From Desulfitobacterium dichloroeliminans LMG P-21439 (lineage in GTDB: Bacteria > Bacillota > Desulfitobacteriia > Desulfitobacteriales > Desulfitobacteriaceae), in contig NC_019903.1 of assembly GCF_000243135.2 (NCBI RefSeq), positions 1,216,001-1,280,000 of the forward strand: a stretch of DNA of 64,000 bases. The letters are read 5' to 3'. Each line of letters begins with the position of its first letter. The first letter of the stretch is position 1. Of this stretch, positions 46,874 through 56,120 are shown piece after piece. The translations under genes and the position numbers were made by a program. The notes beneath the pieces were generated by a model. It saw nothing but the letters and a program-made list of their open reading frames with translations. It made no database searches and was not told the origin of the DNA.

Positions 46874-48133
46874 ATGGGAAAAAAAGTTTTGCTGGTAGGT
46901 AATGGGGGCAGGGAACATGCTCTCGCTTGGAAAATAGCTCAAAGCCCGGAGGTCGAGAAGGTGTTTGTGGCTCCGGGAAATGCCGGAACTCAGGAATGGA
47001 ATGTGCCCATAGCCGCTACCGATATTTCTGGTTTGCTGGCATTTGCCAAGAAGGAAGGTATTGATTTGACCGTGGTGGGGCCTGAGGCCCCTTTGACCTT
47101 AGGAATTGTGGATGCCTTTACCCAAGCAGGGTTAAGAGTTTTTGGACCAACGCAAGCCGCGGCTCGTCTTGAAGGCAGCAAATCCTTTGCCAAGGAGATT
47201 ATGGTCGAGGCCGACGTGCCAACAGCTAAAAGTCAGGTGTTTGCCAATCCCGAGGAGGCCAAGGCCTATGTTGAAGAGCTGGGAGCACCGATTGTTTTGA
47301 AAGCCGATGGCTTAGCCGCTGGTAAAGGGGTGATCGTGGCTATGGATTTGCCAACGGCCTTAACAGCTGTTGATGAGCTAATGGATGGTTCCTTTGGGGA
47401 ATCAGGGAAATTGCTGCTGGTGGAAGAGTATCTGGAAGGGCAAGAAGTCAGTTTGCTCTGCCTATGCGATGGAGAAAACGCGGTTACCTTGGTCCCGGTC
47501 CAAGATCATAAACGAGCTCTGGATGGTGATCAGGGCTTAAATACGGGGGGGATGGGTACATACAGTCCACCGCCCTTTTGGAATTCTCAAGTTGAGGAAC
47601 AAGCCTTGCGTGAGATTATACAGCCTACTTTACGTGCTATGAAGGAAAAAGGGATGCCTTTTCAAGGGGTGCTCTTTGCCGGTCTGATGCTCACCAAGGA
47701 AGGCCCCAAAACCCTAGAATTCAATGTACGCTTCGGCGATCCGGAAACCCAGGTAATCATCGCGCGTTTAAAATCGGATTTGTTTAAGGCTCTTTGGGCT
47801 TGTACGGAAGGACGTTTGGGGGATGTGCAGCTCGAGTGGGAAAAGGAAACCGCTATTTGCATCGTGATGGCTGCACCTGGGTATCCCGCGGCTTATAAAA
47901 AAGGTATACCGATGGCTTTACCGGAAACCCTAGCTGAAGGACAAGTTATTTTTCACGCGGGAACATCTCGTGCTGAAGATGGGCAGCTTCAAAGCACCGG
48001 TGGTAGAGTCTTGGGGGTTACCGTCCTAGGAAAAGACCTTTCCGAGGCACGCCACTTAGGATATACTTTAGTAGAGAAAATAGATTTCCCGCAGGCACAT
48101 TATCGGAAGGATATTGGCCTAAAGGGTCTATAA
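46874..48133 (+). CDS. purD: Phosphoribosylamine-glycine ligase
   Basis: Joins phosphoribosylamine and glycine. The 419-residue ATP-grasp enzyme has the N-terminal LLVGNGGREHALAWK, the VVGPEAPLTLG segment, KADGLAAGKGVIVA in the ATP-binding fold, and LEFNVRFGDPETQV with the metal ligands. It is the last pur gene; no purK, purA or guaB is seen in this operon. Confidence 0.97.
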   Translation: MGKKVLLVGNGGREHALAWKIAQSPEVEKVFVAPGNAGTQEWNVPIAATDISGLLAFAKKEGIDLTVVGPEAPLTLGIVDAFTQAGLRVFGPTQAAARLEGSKSFAKEIMVEADVPTAKSQVFANPEEAKAYVEELGAPIVLKADGLAAGKGVIVAMDLPTALTAVDELMDGSFGESGKLLLVEEYLEGQEVSLLCLCDGENAVTLVPVQDHKRALDGDQGLNTGGMGTYSPPPFWNSQVEEQALREIIQPTLRAMKEKGMPFQGVLFAGLMLTKEGPKTLEFNVRFGDPETQVIIARLKSDLFKALWACTEGRLGDVQLEWEKETAICIVMAAPGYPAAYKKGIPMALPETLAEGQVIFHAGTSRAEDGQLQSTGGRVLGVTVLGKDLSEARHLGYTLVEKIDFPQAHYRKDIGLKGL

Positions 48134-48235
48134 GTAAGCAACATTATAGCGACAATTTGCTTTTCCACTTGTGACCTTGCTTTGTCCGTTCTTCATATAC
48201 TGAAGACAGGACGATGTGCAAGGGAGGGAAACGGT

Positions 48236-48790
48236 GTGTACAGCTATCGCAAACGGTTCTTTTATCCAATCCATGTGGAAGGACCTGATCCGGTCTTGGC
48301 CAAACAGTTGATTGAACACTATGGCGGTAAGGATGGAGAACTGACTCAAGTAGTTCAGTACCTAAATCATCAAGTTAATATAGATAACCGTTATATACGC
48401 GAATTGCTGGGGCTCATTTCTGCTGAAGAGTTGGCCCATTTGGAAACCCTATCGGCAATGATAATCAAACTGGGTGGTGAGGTTCATCGCCTAGTGAATG
48501 CAAGTGACCAAGCCTGGTCACTTGCCAATGTCTATCAATACTCTGAATCGGAAAAGATATTAAGGGCTAATGTCGCCTTAGAGAAAAGGGCCCGCCTCCA
48601 ATATGAAGAGCATGCTAACCTGACCCAGGATCCTGGCGTAAAGCGCCTCTTAAGCTTTCTGGCTCGCCGCGAAGGGATTCATCAGAAGCTCTTATATCGT
48701 TGTCATAAGGTGATGATGGAAGGCGGTAGTAGCGAACACTATATGGGAATCATCTATGATTACAAAATGAGTTTGCAGGTCTTAGATTGA
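48236..48790 (+). CDS. CotJC-like manganese-catalase family protein
   Basis: A 184-residue four-helix bundle resembling CotJC and other Mn-catalase proteins of spore-formers. It opens YPIHVEGPDPVLAKQL and has E...H pairs expected to hold a di-manganese site (AEELAHLETLSAMI; EGIHQKLL). GTG 48236 is chosen because GGGAGG lies 7 bases upstream; the earlier in-frame ATG has no such site. In Bacillus, CotJC is an inner spore-coat protein. Here it lies alone between purD and a transporter gene, whose start overlaps its end region. Activity against peroxide is possible but unshown. Confidence 0.8.
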   Translation: MYSYRKRFFYPIHVEGPDPVLAKQLIEHYGGKDGELTQVVQYLNHQVNIDNRYIRELLGLISAEELAHLETLSAMIIKLGGEVHRLVNASDQAWSLANVYQYSESEKILRANVALEKRARLQYEEHANLTQDPGVKRLLSFLARREGIHQKLLYRCHKVMMEGGSSEHYMGIIYDYKMSLQVLD

Positions 48791-48804
48791 TGGGGGTAGC
48801 ACCG

Positions 48805-50190
48805 ATGAGCATATCACAACGAATCGAGAATTTACCGGTCAAGCGTTTCCACTATATTCTTCTGCTTTCTGCAGGGTTAGGGTGGATGTTTGATTCCATG
48901 GATACGGGAATTATCTCGTTTGTCCTCCCGGTTTTGATGAAGACTTGGGGGTTAACCCCTGAGCAGGTGGGGAACATCGGGAGCATTGGTTTGGTCGGGA
49001 TGGCTCTCGGGGCAATCATTGGAGGCAGTATCGCCGATCGCGTGGGCCGTAAAAAAGTCTTTGCGTTTACTTTGGTCATGTATTCCATAGCCACTGGCCT
49101 ATGCGGGTTGGCTTGGAGTTATGAATCCCTCTTGGTTTTCCGCTTTCTGGTTGGGTTTGGTTTAGGAGGACAGCTGCCTGTCGCAGTGACCTTGGTCAGT
49201 GAATTCACACCTGCGAAGCACCGGGGTAAATTTCTTGTGCTTCTGGAAAGCTTTTGGGCCATCGGTTGGCTCTTAGCAGCAGTCATATCGTATCTGATTA
49301 TTCCGGCCTTTGGCTGGCATGTTGCCTTTTTCATTGGTGCCATCCCTGCACTCTATGTATTTTATCTTTGGAAATACATCCCGGAGTCGCCACGGTTCCT
49401 TGAGGAAAATGGCAGACTAGAAGAAGCAGAAGCTGTGTATCGCATGGTAGCAGGAGAGGATTCAGGGAGCAACAAAGCCAATTTGGGTGTAGGTACTGGT
49501 GCGGGTGTAGGTACCCAGGAGATGGGGCGGAAAGTTACGGTGGACAAGCCTTCCAAATCTCGCAATAACACAAAGGTGAATCGAGTAACCTTAGGGGAAC
49601 TATTCTCTAAGAAATTTTTGCGGCGCACTGTATTTCTTTGGCTCCTATGGTTCGGCATTGTTTATTCATATTACGGAATCTTTACTTGGTTGCCCTCTAT
49701 TCTGGCAATTAAGGGTTTTTCCTTGACCAAGAGTTTTAGTTATGTCATTGTTATGACTTTAGCTCAAATTCCCGGCTATTTTACTGCCGCATTTTTTGTG
49801 GATCGAATCGGCCGTAAGCCCACTTTGGCAACTTTCGTTTTGGGAACAGCGACGAGTGCTTTTTTCTTTGGACAAGCTGACAGTGTGACCATGATTCTTG
49901 TCTTCGGCTCACTCATGTCGTTCTTTAATCTCGGCGCCTGGGGAATTCTCTATACCTATACCCCTGAGCTCTATCCGACCAGGGCACGGGGAACTGGAGC
50001 AGGATGGGCAGCAGGATTTGGTCGGATTGGGGGTATCTTAGCTCCTGCGGTGGTTGGCAGAATGTTAGGAGCCTCGATATCCACGGAAACCGTTTTCTTG
50101 ATGTTTACGGGAGTACTTATCTTAGTTGTAATCAACGTGCTTGTTCTTGGTGAAGAGACCAAAGGACGACCCATGGATGAAGTAGCTTAG
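48805..50190 (+). CDS. MFS transporter, NiaP-like (niacin permease subfamily)
   Basis: A 461-residue 12-helix major facilitator protein. The N-terminal IENLPVKRFHYILLLSAGLGWMFDSMD closely resembles Bacillus NiaP. The loop-2 motif GSIADRVGRKK and the repeat FVDRIGRKP are present. A glycine/serine-rich insert (about 220-255) in the central cytoplasmic loop looks species-specific. GGGGG precedes ATG 48805; ATG 48790 is possible. Substrate is probably nicotinate or another aromatic acid; this is inferred from similarity alone. Confidence 0.8.
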   Translation: MSISQRIENLPVKRFHYILLLSAGLGWMFDSMDTGIISFVLPVLMKTWGLTPEQVGNIGSIGLVGMALGAIIGGSIADRVGRKKVFAFTLVMYSIATGLCGLAWSYESLLVFRFLVGFGLGGQLPVAVTLVSEFTPAKHRGKFLVLLESFWAIGWLLAAVISYLIIPAFGWHVAFFIGAIPALYVFYLWKYIPESPRFLEENGRLEEAEAVYRMVAGEDSGSNKANLGVGTGAGVGTQEMGRKVTVDKPSKSRNNTKVNRVTLGELFSKKFLRRTVFLWLLWFGIVYSYYGIFTWLPSILAIKGFSLTKSFSYVIVMTLAQIPGYFTAAFFVDRIGRKPTLATFVLGTATSAFFFGQADSVTMILVFGSLMSFFNLGAWGILYTYTPELYPTRARGTGAGWAAGFGRIGGILAPAVVGRMLGASISTETVFLMFTGVLILVVINVLVLGEETKGRPMDEVA

Positions 50191-50888
50191 AGAATTTCCT
50201 TAGAGCGATATTCCCAGAATCGGTTGGATACTAAACGGAGACAGAAGGGATGCCTGCTCCAGTTTTCGATATTATCTAGGGAAAGAAGTAAAGCGTACGC
50301 TTGTCGGCAGGTGCTGAGTAAGGGGTAATTTTTGCAGAGATAGGCAAGATTTGCGAGGATTGCTTCTTGTCGCTCTTGATGAAAAAGGTTTTGCACATAG
50401 CGCCGACTTAAAGGACTTAGGCGATATTGGGCAAGTTCTGCAGCTAGAGGTCGTAGTTCATCCTTAGCGAAATGAATGACAGCTAACTGTGGTAAATCCG
50501 CAACAAGATCAGCGCCTTCTAAAAAGCGAAAAAGGTTTTCTTGGATGGTTAACGGCGAGAAAGGGAAGGTTCCCGGGGTTTCGGTGAGGACACGAATGCG
50601 CAATAGATTCGCCCGGAGAAAATCAGATTCCTGTTGAATTGGACTGATCTGTGTCTTTTCGAGATTGCGAATAACTTTCCCTAGGTACTCATTGCCTTCA
50701 CAAGCAATGTATTCCCACTGCGGAAGCAGCGAAGTGAGAAGGTGGCCAAGATAGGCGCCCTTAGATTCAAATACTTGATAGCGTGTTAAGGTTGTGAGGG
50801 TTTCCTCATTGGGGTAAGCTAAGATACTGCGTAGCATCTCAGGGTGCATACTCAACCGAGTCTTTATTTTCTTATCGAAGGAATTCAT
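50187..50888 (-). CDS. Uncharacterised 233-residue protein
   Basis: It begins NSFDKKIKTRLSMHPEMLRS. It is soluble, mostly helical and leucine-rich, with no signal peptide, metal site or recognised domain. A GAGGAGAAATCCCT ribosome site precedes its ATG on the minus strand. The 3' end overlaps the convergent transporter gene by 4 bases, which suggests tight packing and a real gene. I do not recognise the family. Confidence 0.7.
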   Translation of the reverse strand: MNSFDKKIKTRLSMHPEMLRSILAYPNEETLTTLTRYQVFESKGAYLGHLLTSLLPQWEYIACEGNEYLGKVIRNLEKTQISPIQQESDFLRANLLRIRVLTETPGTFPFSPLTIQENLFRFLEGADLVADLPQLAVIHFAKDELRPLAAELAQYRLSPLSRRYVQNLFHQERQEAILANLAYLCKNYPLLSTCRQAYALLLSLDNIENWSRHPFCLRLVSNRFWEYRSKEIL

Positions 50889-51002
50889 AGGGATTTCTCC
50901 TCATCTGTTTAGGATGAAATGCCGAGACCTATCACCCTAAGTAATGTTGTTCTTAGTGTGTGAGGGCAAACCCGTTCTAATCCAGCAAAAATATGGTAAA
51001 TC

Positions 51003-51044
51003 AAAAAGGCCGTCCTCGCATTTAATGTGGAGAACGGCCTTTTT
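51003..51044 (-). terminator. Terminator of the metNIQ operon
   Basis: AAAAAGGCCGT (51003-51013) pairs with ACGGCCTTTTT (51034-51044) with a partly paired loop. It is symmetric and lies 90 bases past the metQ stop. Confidence 0.88.
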
Positions 51045-51135
51045 ATAAGGACAACCAGCTGCTTCGCCTTCGGTGATGCGTGAAACCTAAAGCACGGTGA
51101 AGCCAAGTTTCCTATAACGATTTACTGACAATATC

Positions 51136-51990
51136 TTAGAATGCAGGAATAACTGCACCTTTGTAGGTATCTTCGATAAATTTCTTAACTTCTGGGGTGT
51201 TGAGGGCTTTGACTAATTTTTGCAGATTGGGATCATCTTTGCGATCCTCTTTAGCAACTACGATATTGGCATAAGGAGAATCCTTACCTTCTAGGTAAAG
51301 AGCATCTTCTGTTGGATTTAAGTCGCCCTCTAAAGCAAAGTTGGTGTTGATGACGGCTGCGGTAATTTTTGCATCAGTAAGAACACGGGGAAGTTGAGCA
51401 GCATCTACTTCGGAGAACTTCAGATTTTTAGTGTTCTCGGTAATATCTAAGATGGTTGCCTTAACACCGACACCCTCTTTGAGTTTAAGCAAACCAGCAG
51501 ATTCCAAGACAGCCAAAGCGCGTCCGCCATTGGAAGGGTCGTTGGGGATAGCAATGGTGTCACCATCCTTGAGTTCATCAGCCTTGGTGATCTTTTTTGA
51601 ATAGAGGCCCATGGGTTCAATGTGAACTGTACCAATGACCGCAAGTTTCAGTCCTTGATCAATGGTGAAGGTCTCTAAATAAGGGGTGTGTTGGAAGTAG
51701 TTCGCATCAATATCACCGGAATCTACGGCTGGATTGGGTAGAGGATATTCAGTGAAAATAGTGATTTCTAAATTGACGCCTTGTTTTGCTAATTCTGGTT
51801 TAATGAATTCTAGGATTTCGGCATGGGGTACGGGGGTAGCCCCTACTTTGATTGTGACAGGCTCATTGGCATTACCGGTATTAGCCGGGGGTGTGGTTTG
51901 AGCAGTGTTTCCGCACCCGGTTACAAGTAGGGAAAGAGCAACTACGGAGCTTAGCAGTAAAGTAGCTAGTTTGCGATGTGAACGAATCAT
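51136..51990 (-). CDS. metQ: D-/L-methionine-binding lipoprotein MetQ
   Basis: The 284-residue substrate-binding part of the MetNIQ importer. The lipobox LVTGC places the acylated cysteine at residue 26. The mature protein has KVGATPVPHAEILEF, AVDSGDIDANYFQHTPYLE and AIPNDPSNGGRAL, typical of the NLPA/MetQ family. ATG 51990 is chosen for AAAGGAGGAAAAATA just upstream; a start at 52032 has no ribosome site. Anchored on the outer face of the membrane. Confidence 0.96.
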   Translation of the reverse strand: MIRSHRKLATLLLSSVVALSLLVTGCGNTAQTTPPANTGNANEPVTIKVGATPVPHAEILEFIKPELAKQGVNLEITIFTEYPLPNPAVDSGDIDANYFQHTPYLETFTIDQGLKLAVIGTVHIEPMGLYSKKITKADELKDGDTIAIPNDPSNGGRALAVLESAGLLKLKEGVGVKATILDITENTKNLKFSEVDAAQLPRVLTDAKITAAVINTNFALEGDLNPTEDALYLEGKDSPYANIVVAKEDRKDDPNLQKLVKALNTPEVKKFIEDTYKGAVIPAF

Positions 51991-52169
51991 TATTTTTCCT
52001 CCTTTGATGTTCCATTTTTCTCTTTGTATCATCGTTTATCCGATGAATACTGATGAAGACATGTTGGGTTTACCTCATGGATAACTATATGTTACAAGTC
52101 CATTCCCTAAACCTGTTACGGCGACCGGTACGCCATGAATAGGTTCGTAGTTGGCTTGAAACAACCGTC

Positions 52170-52847
52170 TTAATGATGAGTCATTCGGCGAGCAAGCATG
52201 GTGCCAAGGGACTGGATGACTTGGACGATAAGCACAAGAATCACGACGGTCATAAGCATGATATCAGTCCGGAAGCGGTTATAGCCATATTGAATAGCCA
52301 CGGCTCCCAAACCACCTCCACCCACAGCACCGGCCATGGCCGTGTAGCCAATAATGCTAATGGTGGTGATAGCAACACCCAGGACGAGAGACCCCTTGGC
52401 CTCGGGCAGAAGCACTTTTTTGATAATTTGCCAGGGAGAAGAGCCCATGGATAAGGCCGCTTCGATCACCCCGTAGGGGACTTCCTTGAGAGAACTCTCG
52501 ACCATCCTGGCCACGAAAGGTGCCGAGGAAATGACAAGAGGAACGATGGCTGCTGTTGTACCGATATAGGTACCAACAATTGCACGAGTGAAGGGAATAA
52601 TTAGAACTAATAAGATGATAAAGGGTATGGAACGAAAAACATTGATAATTGTACCTAGGATACGCTCAATCCAAGGGTTTGGCGAAATGTGGTTAGGTGA
52701 AGAGATGACCAAAATCACCCCTAAGGGGACTCCCAGCACATAGGCGAGCAGGGTAGAAACAATAATCATATAGAAGGTTTCCCCTGTAGCCGGGGTCAAA
52801 AGCTGGAACATGGTATCCCAATACTGCGGATTGGAGAAATCAAACAT
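52170..52847 (-). CDS. metI: Methionine ABC transporter permease MetI
   Basis: A 225-residue permease with five hydrophobic segments and the EAA loop (EVPYGVIEAALSMGSSPWQII) that contacts MetN. It overlaps metN by 8 bases, so ATPase and permease are coupled. Usual length for MetI. Confidence 0.96.
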   Translation of the reverse strand: MFDFSNPQYWDTMFQLLTPATGETFYMIIVSTLLAYVLGVPLGVILVISSPNHISPNPWIERILGTIINVFRSIPFIILLVLIIPFTRAIVGTYIGTTAAIVPLVISSAPFVARMVESSLKEVPYGVIEAALSMGSSPWQIIKKVLLPEAKGSLVLGVAITTISIIGYTAMAGAVGGGGLGAVAIQYGYNRFRTDIMLMTVVILVLIVQVIQSLGTMLARRMTHH

Positions 52848-53862
52848 GCTGTATCACCTCCACTTTGAGTTCGCGCTGGGCAAGATAGTCATGAGCTAGG
52901 GCTAGCTTTTCGGGAGTTCCTTGTAGCTCCAGGGTTAATGTGCCAAAGAGAGTAGAGCGAAGATGATCAATGCTTCCATAGAGAATATTAGCTTGAACAT
53001 CACATTCTTTGATCAGATCGGTAATGATGGGGTCCGAAGTTTTGGAACCTAAAAACTGAATGCGGACAATCTGAGAATTAGGATGAGTGGACAATTCCTG
53101 AAGTAGATCCATGGGCAGTTCGTTGGGGAATACCGTGGAAATGAACTCCTTAGCGATACTGGATTGGGGTTGTATAAATACCGCTTCCACAGGTCCTTGT
53201 TCGGCAATCTTGGCCTCATGAATTACCGCTACATCTGTGCAGATTTCTTTAACCACTTTCATTTCGTGAGTAATCATGATGATGGTTAACCCGAAGCGTT
53301 GATTGATGTCGCGCAAGAGCTCCAAGATGGATAGGGTTGTTTGAGGATCTAAGGCCGAAGTAGCTTCATCACAGAGAAGTACTTTTGGATTCGTTGCTAA
53401 GGCGCGAGCGATGCCTACTCTTTGCTTCTGTCCGCCACTGAGTTGAGAAGGATAGACCTGGGCTTTATCTTCTAAGCCCACTAAGGGTAGCAACTCCTTA
53501 ACTCGTTGTTCGATGTCAGGCTTTTTATAGCCGGCGATTTCTAAGGGAAAGGCAATGTTATCGAAGACTGTGCGTGATTGGAGCAGATGAAAGTGTTGAA
53601 AGATCATGCCAATCTTTTGGCGAGCTTGTCTAAGCTCACGGGCGGACATCTTCATCAGATCCTGATCGTCAATAAAAATTTTGCCGCTAGTGGGCTCCTC
53701 TAAGCGATTAATGCAACGGACCAAGGTACTCTTGCCGGCACCGCTTAAACCGATAATGCCGTAAATTGCGCCTTGAGGAATATGAAGAGTTATATCTTCA
53801 ATTGCTGTTATTTGATCCTTGAGGGAGGTATAAACTTTGGTTAAATTCTCTATGCGTATCAA
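52840..53862 (-). CDS. metN: Methionine ABC transporter ATPase MetN
   Basis: The 340-residue ATPase has Walker A GLSGAGKST, signature LSGGQKQR, Walker B VLLCDEATSAL and an H-loop MITHE. The last 90 residues form the NIL/ACT-like domain that inhibits transport when methionine binds. It is first in the operon, after the SAM riboswitch. GAGGAGGAAAGTCCC precedes the start. Confidence 0.97.
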   Translation of the reverse strand: MIRIENLTKVYTSLKDQITAIEDITLHIPQGAIYGIIGLSGAGKSTLVRCINRLEEPTSGKIFIDDQDLMKMSARELRQARQKIGMIFQHFHLLQSRTVFDNIAFPLEIAGYKKPDIEQRVKELLPLVGLEDKAQVYPSQLSGGQKQRVGIARALATNPKVLLCDEATSALDPQTTLSILELLRDINQRFGLTIIMITHEMKVVKEICTDVAVIHEAKIAEQGPVEAVFIQPQSSIAKEFISTVFPNELPMDLLQELSTHPNSQIVRIQFLGSKTSDPIITDLIKECDVQANILYGSIDHLRSTLFGTLTLELQGTPEKLALAHDYLAQRELKVEVIQHV

Positions 53863-53969
53863 GGGACTTTCCTCCTCGTCATAATCTAAAAGTTGAATGC
53901 TCTAAAGGCAGACTGTTATTGAAATCTAAATTAAGAAAATAAAATAAAATAAAATTTAAAAAGATATAA

Positions 53970-54000
53970 TAAAAAACTCCACGAGGAAATCCGCGGAGTT
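53970..54000 (-). terminator. Terminator of the SAM riboswitch
   Basis: On the minus strand AACTCCGCG and CGTGGAGTT form a hairpin (54000-53975) followed by six Ts. It is the expression platform of the S-box leader. Confidence 0.88.
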
Positions 54001-54012
54001 ATCTTCGGCTTT

Positions 54013-54116
54013 CCTCTCATCTCCCAGTATTTTTCCTGCAGGATTTAGCACCGTACATTAAATGCCGGTTGCCGGGTTTCATCGGGCCAGTCCCTCCACC
54101 TACTCTGGATAAGAGT
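54013..54116 (-). promoter_or_regulatory. SAM-I (S-box) riboswitch before metNIQ
   Basis: The minus strand contains the P1 arms CTCTTATCC and GATGAGAG, followed by GGTGGAGGGACTGGCCC, GATGAAACCCGGCAACC and GGTGCTAAATCC, the S-box core. High SAM would stop transcription before metN. Positive-strand reading frames here are antisense noise. Confidence 0.96.
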
Positions 54117-54263
54117 AATCTATTAACTTTTAAGTCAATTATGAATCTTGATAGAAACTATATTAACATAGTGCACTACCCTTTGGCAAGTCATTTTTGT
54201 ATAACAAGGATAGGAAATACACCTGTAATCATAAACAAATTTGCTAAAGTGAGCTGAAGAATA

Positions 54264-54299
54264 TTGACAAGGGCGCGATACTTTAATAAATTAAAGTAT
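54264..54299 (+). promoter_or_regulatory. Promoter and operator of the TrpR-like gene and hisZ
   Basis: TTGACA (54264-54269), 17 bases, TAAATT (54287-54292). The -10 region lies inside a perfect palindrome with 10-bp arms, ATACTTTAAT and ATTAAAGTAT, two bases apart (54278-54299). Confidence 0.8.
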
Positions 54300-54323
54300 A
54301 GAAGTGTAAGGAGATGAGCGATA

Positions 54324-54662
54324 ATGAAAGAACATGAAGATGATGTTTTTCAAGGAATTGATCAACGCTTGCGTGATTCATTAACTGATGCGCTTTTTGA
54401 TGCGATTTTACTATTAAAGGATCGAGAAGAATGCTACCGATTTTTTCAAGATATCGCCACTGTTGCCGAGATTAAGTCTCTGGCGCAGCGTTTAGAAGTA
54501 GCCAAACTCCTCGAGAAGAATGTAACCTATACAACGATAGCCCAAGCGACAGGTGCCAGCACGGCCACTATCAGCAGGGTCAAGCGGTGCTTGTTTTTTG
54601 GTGCTGATGGTTACCAGATGGTATTGAAGCGATTGGCGGAACAAGAAGAGGGGGAGAAATAA
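54324..54662 (+). CDS. TrpR-like YerC/YecD-family regulator
   Basis: A 112-residue helical protein with a TrpR-type helix-turn-helix (ATVAEIKSLAQRLEVAKLL, then TYTTIAQATGASTATISRVKR). YerC proteins of Firmicutes have been proposed to control histidine synthesis. Here it directly precedes hisZ with one base between them. A perfect palindrome overlaps its promoter, and a related site lies ahead of hisG. It is therefore a likely autoregulated his repressor. Effector unknown; histidine is a guess. Confidence 0.85.
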   Translation: MKEHEDDVFQGIDQRLRDSLTDALFDAILLLKDREECYRFFQDIATVAEIKSLAQRLEVAKLLEKNVTYTTIAQATGASTATISRVKRCLFFGADGYQMVLKRLAEQEEGEK

Positions 54663-54663
54663 T

Positions 54664-55815
54664 ATGCCTCGTAGCTCTTTGGGTTTAAGAATTCCGGAAG
54701 GGATGCACGATATTCTGCCGAATGAGCTAGCCTTACAGGATCAAGCCGAAGATTCCGTTCTCGATTTGTTCAAAGCTTGGGCTTATCAGAAAATTGTCAC
54801 TCCGACCTTAGAATATGGGGCGTGTATTGAACCGGTGGAGGAAGAAGGAGATGCCTTCTTTAAACTCTTTGATCGCCAAGGTCATGTCCTTGTCTTGCGT
54901 CCGGAGCTAACTACCCCCATTGCTAGGATGGTCAGCACACGGATGCGGGGTGGTAATTTGCCCTTAAGGTTATGTTACTCTGCCGATGTATACCGTTACT
55001 CAAAATCTCATAAGCAAGAATTCCGTCAAGTAGGGGTAGAACTTGTCGGCTCGGCTTCCCCGTTAGCCGATGCAGAGGTGATTGCGTTAGCCTGTGAAGC
55101 CCTCGGTCGTATCAGTGTTAGGGGTTTTCAGATTAATCTAGGGCATATGGGGATCTTTACCGGGATTATGGATGAACTAGGGGTATCTGAGACTTTTAGG
55201 ATTAATTATCAAGAGAAGTTAGCGCGCAAGGATTTTGTCGGTATCGAACGCTTGGTCAAGGAGTGTGGCTTAGAAGGTAGAGTTCAGGAGATTCTTTTAA
55301 AGCTACCTCATCTTCACGGAACAGAAGAGATGTTAGGTCAAGTTCTCGAATGGAGTCAGGAGCCTATACTGATTAAAGCTGTAGAGGTACTGCGACAGGT
55401 TTATCACTACCTAAGAGATTTCGGTGTCCAAGACAAGGTGTCTCTGGATTTGGGGATACTGCGTGGGTTTAGCTATTATACAGGGGCTGTTTTCGAAGGC
55501 TATGTACCTGGAGTAGGTTTCCCGATTGTTGAAGGGGGTCGCTATGATTCCTTATATGGTGAATTTGGAGATGATTACCCAGCCACTGGTTTTGCGATCA
55601 ATCTAAAAGCCATCATTGAACAATTGCCCCCTAGCCAAGCCGATCTAGCTGAGATTTTCATTTACGGACAGGACACTTCAAAAGTAATCACGGAAACCCA
55701 AAGACTGCGTCAAGAGGGTAAAAAAGTGGAAATGAGTTTAGTGCCCTTGAATCAGGGAGAGGCTGAGGAGTTGGCCACTCGCAAAGGATTTAAGGATGTG
55801 TATTGTGTAAAATAA
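54664..55815 (+). CDS. hisZ: ATP phosphoribosyltransferase regulatory subunit HisZ
   Basis: 383 residues resembling histidyl-tRNA synthetase but lacking its anticodon domain. Class II motif 2 remnants (RPELTTPIARMVSTR) and HKQEFRQVGVELVG are visible, and motif 3 is altered. HisZ pairs with short HisG to form the active, histidine-inhibited enzyme. The short hisG downstream confirms this. Its start lies one base after the TrpR-like stop. Confidence 0.93.
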   Translation: MPRSSLGLRIPEGMHDILPNELALQDQAEDSVLDLFKAWAYQKIVTPTLEYGACIEPVEEEGDAFFKLFDRQGHVLVLRPELTTPIARMVSTRMRGGNLPLRLCYSADVYRYSKSHKQEFRQVGVELVGSASPLADAEVIALACEALGRISVRGFQINLGHMGIFTGIMDELGVSETFRINYQEKLARKDFVGIERLVKECGLEGRVQEILLKLPHLHGTEEMLGQVLEWSQEPILIKAVEVLRQVYHYLRDFGVQDKVSLDLGILRGFSYYTGAVFEGYVPGVGFPIVEGGRYDSLYGEFGDDYPATGFAINLKAIIEQLPPSQADLAEIFIYGQDTSKVITETQRLRQEGKKVEMSLVPLNQGEAEELATRKGFKDVYCVK

Positions 55816-55831
55816 AAAGAAGAGTGAGCAG

Positions 55832-55856
55832 CTCCTCCAACTGGAGGAGTTTTTGC
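55832..55856 (+). terminator. Terminator after hisZ
   Basis: CTCCTCCA (55832-55839) with TGGAGGAG (55842-55849) and a short T run. It separates hisZ from hisG, which has its own promoter. Between 55857 and 56027 nothing else is clear. Confidence 0.7.
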
Positions 55857-56027
55857 TTTACTATTGCCTTGACCACCTGCATCCGGGTTTCGTAGAAGGA
55901 AACATTCGGGATATAGAGGCGGAAGCATATGCGGATCAATTCAGTGATAAATAGCCATGGGGAAATTGGTGGAAACTAAGGATAAAGTGAGTTGTTTAGA
56001 TTAGACGGAGAGATTTTTTGAAAAGTA

Positions 56028-56056
56028 TTGCCAAGGTAGGTAGAGGTTGCTATAAT
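56028..56056 (+). promoter_or_regulatory. hisG operon promoter
   Basis: TTGCCA (56028-56033), 17-bp spacer, consensus TATAAT (56051-56056). Confidence 0.82.
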
Positions 56057-56074
56057 AACTGTAATGCTCTAACG

Positions 56075-56090
56075 CTTTAACTAACTAAAG
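56075..56090 (+). promoter_or_regulatory. Second TrpR-like operator, before hisG
   Basis: CTTTAACTAACTAAAG matches the core of the palindrome at 54281-54296 (CTTTAATAAATTAAAG) with identical half-sites CTTTAA and TAAAG. It lies about 12 bases after the expected transcription start. Confidence 0.65.
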
Positions 56091-56120
56091 TATTTTTATA
56101 TATTGAGGAGATGAGAGAGA

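Noticed and set aside
54069-54257. Plus-strand ORF upstream of the TrpR-like gene
   Set aside because: Its first part is antisense to the S-box riboswitch; no ribosome site.
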